Positions 10,821 to 24,063 of a DNA stretch of 64,000 bases are shown one piece after another. The position numbers and the translations under genes were made by a program. The stretch's first letter is position 1. Each line of letters begins with the position of its first letter. Origin of the DNA: Alnus glutinosa (lineage: Eukaryota > Streptophyta > Magnoliopsida > Fagales > Betulaceae); assembly GCF_958979055.1 (NCBI RefSeq), contig NC_084887.1:35628620-35692619 (forward strand), written 5' to 3'. The notes under the pieces were generated by a model. It ran no database searches, was not told where the DNA came from, and worked only from the letters and a program-made list of their open reading frames with translations.

Positions 10821-11700
10821 GAAAACTGTTTTTAGAATTTTTTTTTTTTTTTTAGTGGGGTTCATTTTTGAGAAAATATTTTTTTAGTGGGGTTCAAAAT
10901 ATTTTTACATAAGGGAAGAATACATATTTATAAAAATTATTTTTTATATTTTGAGAAGAAAAAAAAAAAAACAAAACAAAACGAAAGACAGCACACAAAA
11001 ACTTTAACATACACGGCCGATGTAAATGAAAGTTTAGGATGTCATGTAATTTGAAACTAAGGTAAAGCTTTGTGGTTTATAAAGTAATTGCCAAAATGAA
11101 GAAAGAGTCAACGAGTGAGATGTTCTATTGAGGAAGCTTAGTTTACAAGGAATTACAAGTCACCCACAGACCTGAAAAAGACAAAACAAGGGAATTATAT
11201 ACTTTCTTATGCAGAAAGATTGGCCGTTGTATACTTGTGTTGTAGCTTTTAGGTTGGTAAAGCCTAAAGTAATTCTTTTTTCTTTTTTTTTTTTTCTTTT
11301 TTTGGGGGGTGGGGTGGGGTTTAAAGCATTTGGATCCTCTCCGGTTAAGAGGAACCGGAGATGAGCCGATTCTTTAGACTAAAGAGTATTTTTGTAATTT
11401 TACATAGTTCAACTAGAGAGGATTTTGAACCGGGGTTAAAAGGGTAGAAATACTATTTACATAATCAATAAATTAAATGTTGAACTATGTTAAACCTAAG
11501 AGTAGGATTATCTTCGTTTTAAGTGAAACGCATAAAAGTTATTTTACGGTCTATATTTTATTTTGTTATATTTAATAATATACGTGGTATTGTGTAATTT
11601 AAAAAAATTTAAATAACATAATAACATAATGTTTATGTGGCAATATATATATATATAATTTAATTTGAGCCATAAAATGAATTATATCTATTTTAAATAA

Positions 11701-12456
11701 AGGGATAATTGCATCATTGGTCCTTGGAGTATGTCATAATTATTTTTCACTCTTTATGATTTAAAAAGTTTATGAGATGTCATTGTGATAAGTAATAATT
11801 ACAAATCGATCACTGACGTTAAATTCAGTTTAAATTTTTTATAGATTGGGTTAAATATCACGGTAATTTGTAAAAAGAGAAGAAAAAAAAGAAATTTTTT
11901 TGACAGATTCCGCTTTTGCACTGCTGCCCCTAGCCGTGACTAAGCCCATTTGGACTGGGTTGGCGCCGCCGTGCGTGACTGTAAATTGATAAAATACTGC
12001 TTGAATATTCTACATGCCAAGCAGTTTAGTAGCCGGCCGACCTGAAAGTGATATTGTGACTCTCGAAACATTAAAAAAAAAAAGAAAAAAAAAAGAAAAG
12101 AAAAGAAAAAAAAAAAGACGACGGCCGACTTGTGTGACCATTTTCCATTTATCAACACGTGACACGTCTTGTTTTTTGCCCTTTCTACTTTAGGTCTGTT
12201 TCTTGTCAATATGCATAAACGATAAAAGGAAGGAAAAATTACATTATTAGTGTTTTTTATTAGTCTGAATTACAAATTACTCGTTGCGGTAAAAAAAATA
12301 ATTTTAAAGGGGGCGCCCAAGCCACCCCGGATAAGTTGGGTGTGGCGGCCAGTTTTTAATTTTTTTTATGAATTATTTTATTAAGAGTGACACATGTCTC
12401 TTTTTTAATCGGGACTGACATGGCAACCTAATGGTCTTTGTTAAGTTTGTGGACAA
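11701..12456. other. Repeat-derived spacer left of the Copia element
   Basis: Homology to the other units stops at 11700. The sequence from ATTGCATCATTGGTCC (near 11708) and a rough inverted counterpart, AGACCAATTGTACTG near 16707, may be the two ends of a DNA transposon that the Copia element later entered. The support is weak. No gene is seen here. Confidence 0.35.
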
Positions 12457-12461
12457 AAAAC

Positions 12462-12710
12462 TGTAATATATTATTCCTTTATGGTTGTGGCCTTTATATC
12501 ACATTTACGGTATTTACTATGTTTATTATTTTTTCAATAAACATATACGGCATTATGGATATTTCCATTAATTTAGATTACCGTAAATATGGAATCGGTA
12601 TTATGGTTATTTCTATTAATTTAGATTACCGTAAATATGGAATCGGTTAATTGATTTTAAAATCAATTAACGATATTATTTCTATTAATTTAGATTACCG
12701 TAAATATGGT
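12462..12710 (+). repeat. Truncated 5' LTR of the Copia element
   Basis: It matches 16120 onward of the 3' LTR nearly base for base up to AACGATATT, then departs. Inside both LTRs a roughly 40-bp word (TTTAGATTACCGTAAATATG) is tandemly repeated, twice in the 3' LTR and three times here. The extra unit marks the breakpoint. Confidence 0.88.
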
Positions 12711-15700
12711 TTTTTTTTTTGAATTCTCTCTTTTAAGTGTAGAATTTTATCTTGTAACACACATAAAGATAAATGGTTAGTAAATAAACTACTAATCATG
12801 TGTGTTCAAGGATATGAGAGAATTCATAAAGTGTTCACATGATTACTCATGTCAAGGGGAAGACCAATAAATGCAATCATGTCCAACATTTAAAGCATGA
12901 GAATAAGGTGCCAATAAAGTATTATGGCAATCAAGATACCTATTTCTCATGCAATAAGGAAAATTAAGGGCATATAAAGAAAGATTGCATGAAGTAAAAT
13001 AAATGACTTAAAATAAAGATAATCTCATATGTCATGAATCTCTTGTAGTGACTCATTCAAATATGTTGTGGATTGATTATGGTTTAACAATCCACATTGT
13101 CAACACAAATGCAGATTTTTTTTAAAGTGAATAACATGTGTTTATAATTTGAGCTTGTTGGGATCTATAGGTTAATTTTTAAAATTCAGTTATAATTTTG
13201 ACCTCAAAAAATGATTTATATTCCATAATCTTTTTGAAATCTATTTTCTAGTTTGGCTTATTAAAAATTTCAATTTTATTTTAAACTTGAAATTTTTCTT
13301 ATTTTTTGGTGGAATATTGGTTAGGGTTTATTTAAAGTCTATTTGAAATTGACCTACGTCCCAATTTTTGAAACAAAATTATTTGTTTATTTCTGCATAG
13401 TGATGTTGACGTAAAGTAGAGTCTTTAAGAGTTTAAAAATGCTCTTGTTATGGCTTTGGAGATTGAAATATATCTCCATACAGAAAATAAAAGTCGGTGA
13501 TTTACTAACTTTGGTACTTGTGTGGATTGCATAAGGGAAAGCATACCAACAAGACCATTAGAGGTGCCAAAGAGAGCCTTTTAAAATTCTTGAGATCATG
13601 TACATTGAAATATGTTAACCTTTCCATACTCATTGCCTAAATGGTCAGAGATATTTTTATCTCTTTTAGTGATGACCATATAAAGTTTATGTATCTCTAT
13701 CTTCTAAATATTAAAGCTGGGGTATTGAATGTTTTTAATACCTATAAGGAAGAAGAGGAGAAACAATTTGAAGATCATAAGATCTAATATAGGCATAGAG
13801 TACTAAGGTAGGTACACACAAAGGGAAATGATTAGTAATACTAATCTGCTATTACCCTTATAAAGTAAAGCTTTGAAGACCATTGTGTATATGTTAAACA
13901 GGATTCCATCTAAGGTTGTCTTTAAGACACCTTTTAAAGTATGAAATAGATGAAAGCTTGGTTTACATTATTTACACATATGGGGTTGCCTTGCTAAAGA
14001 GAGGATTTATAATCCTCGCCTTAGGAAATTAGATTCAAGGACAACCAGTGGATCTTTTATAAGCTATCTAGTAAATTTTAAAGGGTTTTAATGTTTTATT
14101 GTCCTTCATATAAGCCTAGAGTTGTTGATTGTAAAATTTCTAGAGGATACAGAACCTAGTGGGAGTGCTCATTCACATAAATTGGAATTTGATGAAGCAC
14201 TAGAGTTGGCCAAATCTCCTCCTCATAGAGGATGATTGATTGTATTCAGGAAAATCAGATTGATTATCCTGAGCCACAATCACTTCTAGAACAACCAACT
14301 CATACAGAACAGGTTCAAAATCTATTCTCCCATTGCAAAATGCAGAGGAAGTAGAATTAAGAAAATCCTATAGAATAAGTAGATTAACAATTCTTAGTGA
14401 TTATGTTGTATATCTCCCAGAGTCTGATGTTGACGTTGGACATAAAGATGATCCAAATTTGTTTTCACATGCTATGAATGGAGAAAACTCCTCATTGAGA
14501 TTCAGTGCCATGAAGTGAGAGTTAAGTCCATGGCTGAAGGGTTGAGCTAGACTCGTAGCCAATGGTTTTACTCATAAGGAAGGCATTGATTATCGTGAAA
14601 CATTCTCTCCAGTGTCTAAGGATGGTTCATCAAGATGATCATAGCATTAGTAGCTTATTTTTGATCCAGAGCTACATCAAGTGGATGCGAAAACAACTTT
14701 TCTGAATAGGGATCTTAAGGACGAGGTTTACATGAAACAATCAAAAGGTTTTATAAATAACAGTCAGAAAGCTTGCAAATTAAAGAATTCTATTTATGGG
14801 CTGTGATAGATCTCCCAATGGTAAGATACTTTTTACAAGGTTATTGTTTATAGAAAACCTTGTTGATTAGTATATATACCTTAAGGTCAGTGGGAGTACA
14901 GTAATCTTTCTAGTCCTATATTTGCAAGTGGTGATTTAGGTTTGCTACATAAAGTTCACAAAACTTTGAAATGAAGGATTTTGGTGAAACCTCTTATGTC
15001 TTTTGACATAGAGATTCACAGAGACATAAAGAATATTAACATTGTCTCGGAAGGCCTACATTGAAAAAAGTTTTGGAAAAAATTTAGAATGAAGGATTTG
15101 CACCTTCAGTAGCAATTAAGAGGGACTAATTAAATACAGATTAATGTCCCAAAAGGTATTGGAATAAGGGCAGATGAAAAGTTTTAAGCGTCTGCATTAT
15201 ACATAACCATATGACTGACAATAAGTATATTGAGTCAATAAAGTGCTGCAAATAAAGCCTTGCGGTATATGCAAGGAACCAAGAAGAACAACTTAACCTA
15301 AGGATACACTTTCCATTTGAAGGTGGTTAGTTGTTTAGATTTGAGTTTGCTGATTGTGTAGATAGTAGAAAGTCTACTCTAAGGTATATATCTTTTTATT
15401 GAAGGATAGATCCTAGAGATGCAGTTTGCAGACTATAGTTGCTACGTCTACCAAGAAAGCTAAAAGTCTAGCGTGCTATGAATTTGGTACACATGCATGA
15501 TGGTTGAGACATTTGTTGAAAGTCTCAATCTTGTCGATTTTACAGTTAGACCATAAAGATACTCTGCGGTAATTCTACTATAATCTTCTTTTATAAGAAT
15601 AAAGAGTAGAAGCAGAAGTAAATCGACATTAAGTATCTCAGTACGAGAGATAACATTAAGAGACATAAAGGGTCTATTGAGCATATAAGTACTGAATTAA

Positions 15701-16119
15701 TGATTGCGGATCCCATGACTTAAAGTTTACCGGTAAAGAAAGAATAAAGTCATGCGGAATATATGAGACTCATTAATTCATTTTTGCTTGGTTTGTCTCT
15801 TTTTGGTCTATAGACATAAAGTTATTGTAATAAAGATTTTTTGTGCACATTTGTTATTTTATCCATGAGGATAAATAAAGTTGGACCCGAATGACTTATA
15901 GGAAGTTCATTCATAAAGCTTGATTATCCATAAGGTACTCATGTAAGGAGTGTTTTACATCGTGATACATGGAAGGGACGACCTAATTTTATAATGGTTT
16001 TACCGCCATGATTCGTGTGAAACATTTCTTAACTGAGTTGGAGGATTCCATAAAAGATTGGCCAAAACTAAAGAACCTAATACCATATGGTCATGTGTTA
16101 TAAAGTCCAAGTGGGAGAA

Positions 16120-16599
16120 TGTAATATATTATTCCTTTATGGTTGTGGCCTTTATATCACATTTACGGTATTTACTATGTTTATTATTTTTTCAATAAAC
16201 ATATACGACATTATGGATATTTCCATTAATTTAGATTACCGTAAATATGGAATCGGTATTATGGTTATTTCTATTAATTTAGATTACCGTAAATATGGAA
16301 TCGGTTAATTGATTTTAAAATCAATTAACGATATTGTTTCCTTGATGGAAGGAAACAAATACGGTGTTTACCATTTTGAGGGTCCCTAACCTAGCCTATA
16401 AATAGAGTGCCTGTGTACACCATCAGTACAGCCATCAAGCAATAGGCATAGGTTAGAAGATCCCTCAAATAATCTTTCTTGTTCTTCAGATGGATCGTGG
16501 AGACGCTTGAGCAAACATGGCTAGAGGTAAGCCTGAATCCTGTTTATTCGTTTTCCGCTGCGCATGTTAGATTAAATAACATGTTGATTATTTCTAACA
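16120..16599 (+). repeat. 3' LTR of the Copia element
   Basis: This 480-bp LTR begins TGTAATATATT and ends TTTCTAACA. It contains CTATAAATAGAG near 16395, a likely promoter box. The AAAAC repeat follows directly. Confidence 0.9.
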
Positions 16600-17166
16600 A
16601 AAACGACTTCATGAAGTGATTTGTAATTTTCACTTGTCACTGGCGAGGAAATTAAAATTATTTTTTATACCAAATGAAGTGATTTGTAATTTAGGTCAAT
16701 CACATAGACCAATTGTACTGTTTTTCCTAAAAGAAAATACAAAATACAAAATACAAAATCCATTTTCCATGTCATTTGTTGCTTAATACAAAATCGTATA
16801 AGAATTTTCAACCATTTAGGCAATACATGTAAGAGAGTCAAGCGAAATACAATTCACAAAATAATTTGATTTTTGAACAATATCATTGTTATAAAAGTCG
16901 TCTCCCTCATATGAAATTCACCTATACGAATAGTTGAATAGGTGGTCGAACAACAAAATTTTATTTGAACGTTTTGATTTTAATATGATACCTAAATTGA
17001 TAGAGATTCTAATTCACAAAAATCAAGTCACTGTTTGCTATCAAAAGCTACAATAAACTAATTACCTCAAATTTTGCTAAAAAATTGACTGCTTTCATTC
17101 ATTGATATAACGCCAACGGATGTAATTTAGCAAGAGCCTAGACGGGGACGAGAGATTTCGAATTAA

Positions 17167-17360
17167 GATCCTCTCAAATTCTTTGCCCGAATTTGATAGA
17201 ATTCGGGCAGGTAGTTGTGAGTGAGCATTTATGAGACCCACCTGACCAAATAAAAGTTGGGCTGCCCAACTGCTTATCCGGTCAGGTGAATCTCATAAAT
17301 GCTTACTCACAACAACTTGCCCGAATTCTATCAAATTCGGGCAAAGAATTTGAGGGGATC
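17167..17360. mobile_element. Foldback element with 81-bp arms
   Basis: Arms at 17167-17247 and 17280-17360 are inverted copies differing at only a few positions, with a 32-base loop that itself contains GTTGGGC...GCCCAAC. The transcript would form one long hairpin. The outer ends read GATCCTCTCAAATTC and, reversed, GATCCCCTCAAATTC. Because the arms are nearly perfect, it is a possible source of small RNA. Confidence 0.8.
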
Positions 17361-17723
17361 CTGATCCAGAGATTCCTGTGTGAGGGCCACTTCAATCAGT
17401 GTTGTGGGATCCTAAAAACCTTTTTTTTTTTTTTTTTTTTTTTTTCTAAACATTGCTGTTATAAATTGGACCATTTAATACAAATGAACAATCTAGATAA
17501 GAGGTGTTGAACCTCATAAATATTTCAAGAGATCAATCTCAATCCACTTGTTTGACATTTTCTCTCTTATGCCATTGATGACATACATAGCTGATTTTGA
17601 GAATTACAAGTTACAGGGAACGTGGATCAAAATTTCCATTGTCCGGAGCTGTGCAATCAAATGATGGTGCCACTTTTTTGGTCTGGTGTCGGGTCCATGT
17701 TATCATATTGAGCTTTCCATTTT

Positions 17724-17895
17724 GGGAAATGCTCATACTTCCCAACTTTTTATCCCAAAAAGTGGTTCCCAAATGATGTGTCATCATCCCACGAGATGAT
17801 GACACATATCCCAAAATGATAAATCACATGAGATTGTGACACATCATTTGGAAACCAAATTTTAAGAAAAAAATTTGGGATGTGTAGCACTCCTC
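17724..17895. mobile_element. MITE with 9-bp target duplication TTCCATTTT
   Basis: This 172-bp element has inverted ends (GGGAAATGCTCATACTTCCC and, reversed, GAGGAGTGCTACACATCCCA). It is flanked by TTCCATTTT at 17715-17723 and 17896-17904. Unit A has the empty site near 2284-2292. A 9-bp duplication fits Mutator-like elements. It contains the internal palindrome GATGTGTCATCATC...GATGATGACACAT. Confidence 0.8.
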
Positions 17896-18689
17896 TTCCA
17901 TTTTTCCCCTAAGCAAATGCATATCCGGTTAGAAATCTGTCGGTGAAGGCTTTCACAAACAAACAGACACAAAAGATTATTATTATTATTTTTTGTTTAT
18001 TCAAACGAAAAAAAAAAAAAAAAAAAAAAAAAAAAGGAAATTCCAAAAGTGGTCCTTCTCAGTTCTCGCTAGTAATACATACAAAAACTTAAAAAGAGAA
18101 AAGTACAAATACTCCTAAAACCAAAAAAAAAAAAAACAAAAATAATCCTTAAAAAACATTGATAAGACAAATATATCGTTATAAAATCAAAAAAAAAAAA
18201 AAAACGAATTTGTTTTGAAAGATTAAAAAAAAAAACATTTTTTTTAAAAAAAATGAAAATCCAGGGGTAATACAAACTGAAAATTATATAAAACAAAATC
18301 TAAGAAAAATGAAAAACCTTGATTTTTTACTATTTTTTTGCCCTTTCTTTAATTTTAAATTTTTAAAAATAATCTTCAGTTTATATATATAATTTTAAAA
18401 AAATTTATAATTTTATAAAAGGTATTTTTATTATTTTATTTTTTTTGCCAACGAGTATTTTTGTTATTGGAATCATTGACACTATTTAATAATTTAGAGT
18501 AATATTGATACAATTAACAATTTGAGAGGGTTATTAATAATCGAAAAGTAGTATAAAGGGTATTTGTATTAAAAATGACAAGTAACGAAAATATTACCAC
18601 AGATATTATTAGTGGCGGCTCAAAAAGCGAGCTAATGTGTTAACAGCCGAGAAAATTCCAGCAACAAATTCCAACAGCAAATTCGGATC

Positions 18690-19480
18690 AAACTCTTTAG
18701 ATCTCCTCTACGAATGGCTCCTATGGTCATCTCCCTAAGCCCTTTCGTTTTGAAGCTTTTTGGGTCAGGACTCAGGGATCCATCCTGCTTGGGGATTATC
18801 TCAACTGCCTGGGAATTGGGTCCTTTGTTCTAAATAGACTAAATGGAGAAGCACGAAGCAAGCTCGTAGAATTTGGAACAGAGATCACTTTGGAAGAATT
18901 CAATCGAACATCAAATCTCTCCTCAAGGAAATTGATACCGTTCAATGTGCTCCTCATTCTCCACACATCTCTGCACAAGAATTATTTTTACAAGAAGCTC
19001 TCCAGGAGCAGTTAAAGAGAGAATAAATTCTTTCATGCCTCAGCTATTAATCGTCCAAGGTATAACCCTATTTTCTTTTTGAAATTGGATAATGGTTCCT
19101 CTCTTATTACTGGAGCTGACATTGGGGGTCACTTAGTCAATTATTTCTCTGGCATTTTTTCTTGATTTGGAGTTGAGAGATTTAATTATGCATGTGCTCA
19201 CCGATTCTGACAATGATTTAATTTTTCAAGCTGTCTCTAATTTAGGGTCCAACAAAGCCGAATATCTGGCCTTTTCTACAAAAATTTCTGGTCTGTGGTC
19301 AAGAAAGATGTTATCAAATTTGTCCAGTCTTTCTTTGGTGAAGGTTTCCTTAAGGAAATGAACCATACAAACGTAGCCCTTGTTCCAAAAATTCCCAACC
19401 CCTCGCGGGTTCATCAATTCAGGCCTATTAGTCTCACAAATCAGAAATAATACCAAATCGTGAATGGTCCTATTGAAAAC
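18690..19480 (+). mobile_element. Degenerate L1-type LINE fragment (copy B)
   Basis: This is the counterpart of the LINE fragment at 3690-4500, in the same position relative to SAG101. The reverse-transcriptase start reads NHTNVALVPKIPNPSRVHQF, closer to the intact family form than in unit A. It carries its own small deletions, for example around 19217. Confidence 0.75.
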
Positions 19481-19732
19481 AGAGTATTGGTCATTTTAGT
19501 TCAATGGTATTGTTACATGCATATAATTACCAGTCTTTCTTTGCCATTGAAAGAGGGCAGAAGAAACAAAGACAAAAAGCCGTTCCTTTGACAACAATGA
19601 CTGTAACAATCTATTGAAAAGATGATGTCCTTTACAATTTATTGGCTGGGGAAAGACTTCGGAGTACTTGTCAAGTTCGAAGGCAAGTGCAGACATGGAT
19701 ATTGAAATGCCAGATCTATATCATAGAGAACT

Positions 19733-22700
19733 TCAGCCAATCTGTAGGCAACCAGTAGCATACTGCTTGATCTGTTTCTTTTTCATGAAGTCAGTGAGTG
19801 AAGAAGTATAAGAAGTTCCCATGATGCCTTCTTGGATAATTTTCGAGTACTCTTCCCACCATTTCATGTAGCTGCTCCCCTTCAACAATATCTCATGCGA
19901 TACTGCCTTATTCTCGATCATACCCCATACATAGTCCTCAAACTCAATCAGGATCTGTTTATGTGTGTCCATATCCTTTGACTCTCTTTTAGTCAGCACC
20001 TCGCACGAAATGAGAGCCTCCTCAACATTTGCCCAAAAGCAAGAATCCTCCGTCAGACCACCCGCCAGGTTTTGTTTCTCCGAATTATTTGGACGGCTTG
20101 CATTGTTCTCATCTTCTTCGAGCCATTGCTCCAATTGCTTGTAATGTTTAGACCTTCCTTTAGTTTTGTAGTCTGTTTTGCGTTCGCGGTAGTATTCAGC
20201 TATGTCCAGCGGTTCAATCATCCTTCGGTAGTTTGTTCCCGCAAAGAGCCAGCGGGTAGTAAAGGCGGCGCCATTCCTCTGGGGCTTTTTCGCTACTTCG
20301 TCAACCGTGTCTATCCAGTAACATGTAAGGAATTTCTTGTGCTTTTCTACGACAAGATCACTTCTATCACTTGCATTCTTGTAGCAGTCATAGTATCCAA
20401 TTCCCTTGTCCTCAGAACACTTCTTGTACCATTCCAGTTGGGCCATTTTTACTTTCATTTCATTTAACATATTGGAATCATAAACTTCCCACCTCCTCAT
20501 TAACCATTTCCTTTCCTGTTTTTCTGTCTCTCTAATTAGTGTGTTCATGTCAATCCTCTGTTGTAGCTGCTGCAATGATTTTTTTAAAAATGAGTTCATG
20601 CTACATGTAGAGTTTTGGAAAATCTCAATGATGATTATAAATGGTCATGATTCTTAGCCATGTATGTACCATAGCATTGTTAAAGTATATTTGAATTACC
20701 CTAAAGTTAGGGATTTGATGAGATTGTATTATGTCTGATGAAGATTAGATTAGCCTAAGTTTATCTGGACGTAAGTTATTGATCGAACCAAGCATAATAT
20801 ATGAATCAAATAAAGAGGAAGTATATATGATCCAAATTATGAAATTGACATTGAGCTACCTGTGGTCGCTCCAGTCCGATTGCTGCTAGTTGTGTAACAA
20901 TGGCTGCCTGTGATGGTTGTGCAATCCATTCATCGACTTTTGTACTATCCTTGCAAATTACCTGACGGTCGAGTTGTTGGACAATATTTCCATAGCCAAA
21001 GAACTCCCAATCTTGATTTCCAAGACCCTCTAAGCAGGTTGCCACCAACAATTTCAAAATAGATTTAGGGTCCTCAAGACAAGCACAACCCAGTTTCGAA
21101 CACAACAGAAACGTGCCGAAAGGCTTATATTCATTAGCTGGAGAAGCCTTTTCAGGAGCAACAGGATTGCAGGGTGGAATTAAGACTCTGGGGACTGGAT
21201 CTTGGTCTGAAACCACATGCAAAAAGCAAGAGTTCCATGTTGAGTATTGTAATATAGCGTCTTGCAGGCCTTCATCGCCAATAAGGGGTGACCCAAAAGT
21301 GACACAAAGTGGGCGTTTGATGTTTGCTAAATTGATTCTGTCTAGCAGCCATAAGGTGAAGAGAGAGGCAACAGATCCTCCCAGAGAGTGTCCAGTGATA
21401 ATTAATGGCTTAGAATTGGAAATCTGCATTAAAATAGGACTCTTAAAATGTTAACAACAGGTCAAGTGACATCCTCAAAGTTCTTTTTATCGACACAATT
21501 ATAAGGGGTCCATAACACGTACAAAGTCCTTTTATTTAAGCATACAAAGACCTTATTTACATTGCATGGCTATTCTCCAAACAATCAAATATAATCATGT
21601 GAAAGTAACTATCGATAAACAAATGGATGGAACTAGAAATTTAATGAGACCTAATTTTTTATTTATTTTTAATAAATTTAAAGATTAAAATACATTTTTT
21701 AACAACTTTGTTTTAGAGGTGCATGGCCACCAGCTCCAAAGTTTCGTTTTTTGATAGACCTGTTATGTAGTATACTTGGGTCCTTCTTTCATCATTTCAT
21801 TTTGAAAATTAACCATTGAATCTGTAGAATACATATAACACCCATATGTGGAATTTTCAAAATGAGAAGATAAGAGAAAGATATGAGAATACAAGAAAGT
21901 ATTTCTCTTCTGGATATACATGTGGCTTTGTTTGTTAACCACCCTCTCCTCCCCTTATTTTCGTTCTACCAAAATAAGTCAACTTCAAAACATTTTTATT
22001 TTTTATAGCACATCAATAATTTTTTTTTATTACTATTCAAATAAAAAAAACTCACTAAAAAATTAAAAAAATTTCACTTTTCCAGATAAATTCTTTCTAC
22101 TATATATACATATTCAATCACTTCTTATTACTATTTAGAAACTCACTTCAAAATCTTTTACCAAAAAGATGAATGCTAGAGCTCATTCTAATGTCTTTCT
22201 GATGTCCTTTTATGCTAACATGGAACCTAGTATTTTTAATAAAAACAAGAGAGAGAAATCAATGTGTAGTTTTTCTTTATTAAGAACAGGGTGAAATATC
22301 AACATAGAAAGACCACATAAAGACACTAAAATGAGCTCTAACATTTCTAAAAAAAAAACACTGACAACCCCTTGGTCAAACAGACAAACTATGACTTATG
22401 AGCATTTATAGTTTGACCTATATATATATATATATATATTCAATCACTTTATATTGCTATTCAGAAACAAGACTCACTTCAAAAACTTTACAAAAAAAAC
22501 ACCCACATTACCTTGGAAAACACCTACCAAACGGCTGGTCAAACAGACAAACTACGACTTACGAGCATTTGCAGTTTGACTAACAATCATGCTTAGAGCA
22601 TTCCTAGTAGCCTCACCAAAATAGCTTTTTAGCTATTTTGGTGAGCCAATTAGATGAAAACATTAAAAAACTACTCTTAGCAAACTCACCACTTTAACCA

Positions 22701-23782
22701 AAAAGTTTTGGTGAGTAAACATACTCATTAATTTTGATGAGTAATATTCATTCACCAACTCTCTCATCAATTTTGTTTCTCCTTCTCTCTCACATGATCA
22801 ACACACTTTCTTTTTTTCTCCCATTTTCTTCTCTCATCTCTCATCTCTCTCACACGATGATGTCCTTATTTCATAGACACGAAGGTTTATTTGTCCCTGA
22901 CATAAACGTTGTGGATTTTTAATTTATCTTTTCTTTCTCAAATTTGGTTGAGAAGCAAATGAAAACTTCTGTGAATTTCTTAGCAATAATTTAATCTCAA
23001 GATGAAGGTGTATGGTAACTTGTTGTATAAAATTATCAAATAGAGAAAGAATAAATAAATCTGAAAAAAATATTATTTAAATGGAATAGTGATAGTGAAT
23101 AATTAAAATTGGGAGACTGTTGGGAGAATTTTAAAAAAGTGGCTCACCAAAATAGAGAAATATGATTTTTAATTACTTTGATTAGTAAAATTTGATGAGG
23201 CTAATGCTCTTAGTTTTCGCCCGAGCCTACAAAGAAAAAGAAAAAGAAAAAAGGGAAACTTTTAAGGAGAGAGAGGTACTTCAGATTTCAAGAAATCCAG
23301 CGCTCCACGGACACTATGAAAATGGTCGATTGCAGGTTTGTGAATGGAGAAACGTGGGTTGGTTTTGGTGCACAGGAATTCAAAGAGAGGAAGAGTTGAT
23401 GATGAAACGAAGTCTCCTCCTCCTTCTCCTCGAAGATGCTCTTTGGTACAAGGAGGCCATGTAACGAAAGCTATGATTGTACAGTTTGGCTTCTGATCAA
23501 CTTTGAATCTAACAGAGGAAGACGATGGCGCTTCATTGATTTCTCTGTACAGTCCAGAAATTGCCGCCCATGAACGGTGCAGGACATTAGAGGTCACAAC
23601 CAAACTTCCCAATTCCAACCCACTGCTAAATCTGCAATCCAGAATCAACGGAAAAAAATAGTCAAGAAATTGTGATGCAATGATTGCAATCGGATTTCCA
23701 TGGTCAAGAAAGAAAACGAAGAAAATAAAATAAAAAATAAAAAAATGCAATGGGTTTCTTCTTACAAGGGAGATCGGTTCAT
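19733..23782 (-). CDS. SAG101: SAG101-like lipase/EP-domain immune regulator, intact copy B
   Basis: The protein is a SAG101 orthologue, the nucleocytoplasmic partner of EDS1. In Arabidopsis EDS1-SAG101 dimers link TNL receptor signals to NRG1-type helper receptors. Exons: 23782-23766 (17 nt, start ATG, MNRSP), 23631-23280, 21423-20860, 20569-19733; all borders are GT-AG and stay in frame, giving 589 aa. Residues 1-311 are the lipase-like domain, with SGLELGSLVVTSNVLHRSWA near the start and the elbow GHSLGG (Ser136). The rest is the EP domain with GTNYRRMIEPLDIAEYYR and SFMKWW-like SYMKWWEEY. As I recall it, Arabidopsis SAG101 has lost the elbow serine, which is kept here. The family length is about 540-600 aa. 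Similarity along the whole length makes EDS1 or PAD4 unlikely. Intron 2 holds a 614-bp MITE. Confidence 0.93.
22596..23209. mobile_element. Tourist-like MITE in SAG101-B intron 2
   Basis: This 614-bp element has ends GAGCATTCCTAGTAGCCTCA and, reversed, GAGCATTAGCCTCATCAAAT. It is flanked by TTA at 22593-22595 and 23210-23212. Unit A reads ATGCTTAAGTTTTCG at the empty site near 8625-8640. The 3-bp TTA duplication fits PIF/Harbinger elements. Confidence 0.82.
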
Positions 23783-24063
23783 CCTCTGCGGCTTTGTTAG
23801 ATCCGGTTACAGACAGCGAAAAGCTGAAAACAACTTTGAGTTATTACAAAACAATAAGTAAATAACGAGAAATTAGAATTAGTCCAAGTCTTCGTCGACC
23901 AACCCCACAGGCTTCACGAGAAAGTTCCTCGAATTAGAAATGGACAATGCCTGGAAACTAGTCAGTCAACAAGTTAAGAATATAATAGAAAAAATAAAAA
24001 ACAAGTTAAGAATATCGAATAATTTTACAACACGGTAGGATAAGCAACAGCAGTTTTTTTTTT

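Larger units (their letters stand above)
2190..11700. repeat. Segmental duplication unit A
   Basis: This block is co-linear with unit B (about 17625-26600). Shared landmarks in order are the word GGAGCTGTGCAATCAA, a LINE fragment, the SAG101 gene with identical exon layout, a GGAGGGGAGG-rich stretch, and an end block beginning AATCAATAAATTAAA. The unit is about 9.5 kb and its length differences from unit B are mostly separate transposon insertions. Borders are by eye and good to some tens of bases. Confidence 0.85.
12462..16599 (+). mobile_element. Degenerate Ty1/Copia LTR retrotransposon
   Basis: The element runs from TGTAATATATT at 12462 to CTAACA at 16599 and is flanked by AAAAC at 12457-12461 and 16600-16604. 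The 3' LTR is 16120-16599, preceded by a purine tract CCAAGTGGGAGA. The 5' LTR keeps about its first 250 bp, after which a deletion removes the rest and the primer site. The internal part has decayed Copia protein in the order integrase tail (near 14340-14470, YVVYLPESDVDVG), reverse transcriptase (near 14590-14810, DLKDEVYMKQSKGF) and RNase H end (near 15690-15775, ADPMT...HAEYMRL). Stops and shifts are everywhere, so it cannot encode its own movement. Confidence 0.92.

Noticed and set aside
10770-10830. A possible 5S rRNA gene
   Set aside because: Only about 20 bases match 5S and the rest of the gene is missing; a Cassandra LTR fragment explains it better.
12438-12650. Repeated frames containing INLDYRKYGIG
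   Set aside because: They are translations of a tandem word in the Copia LTR.
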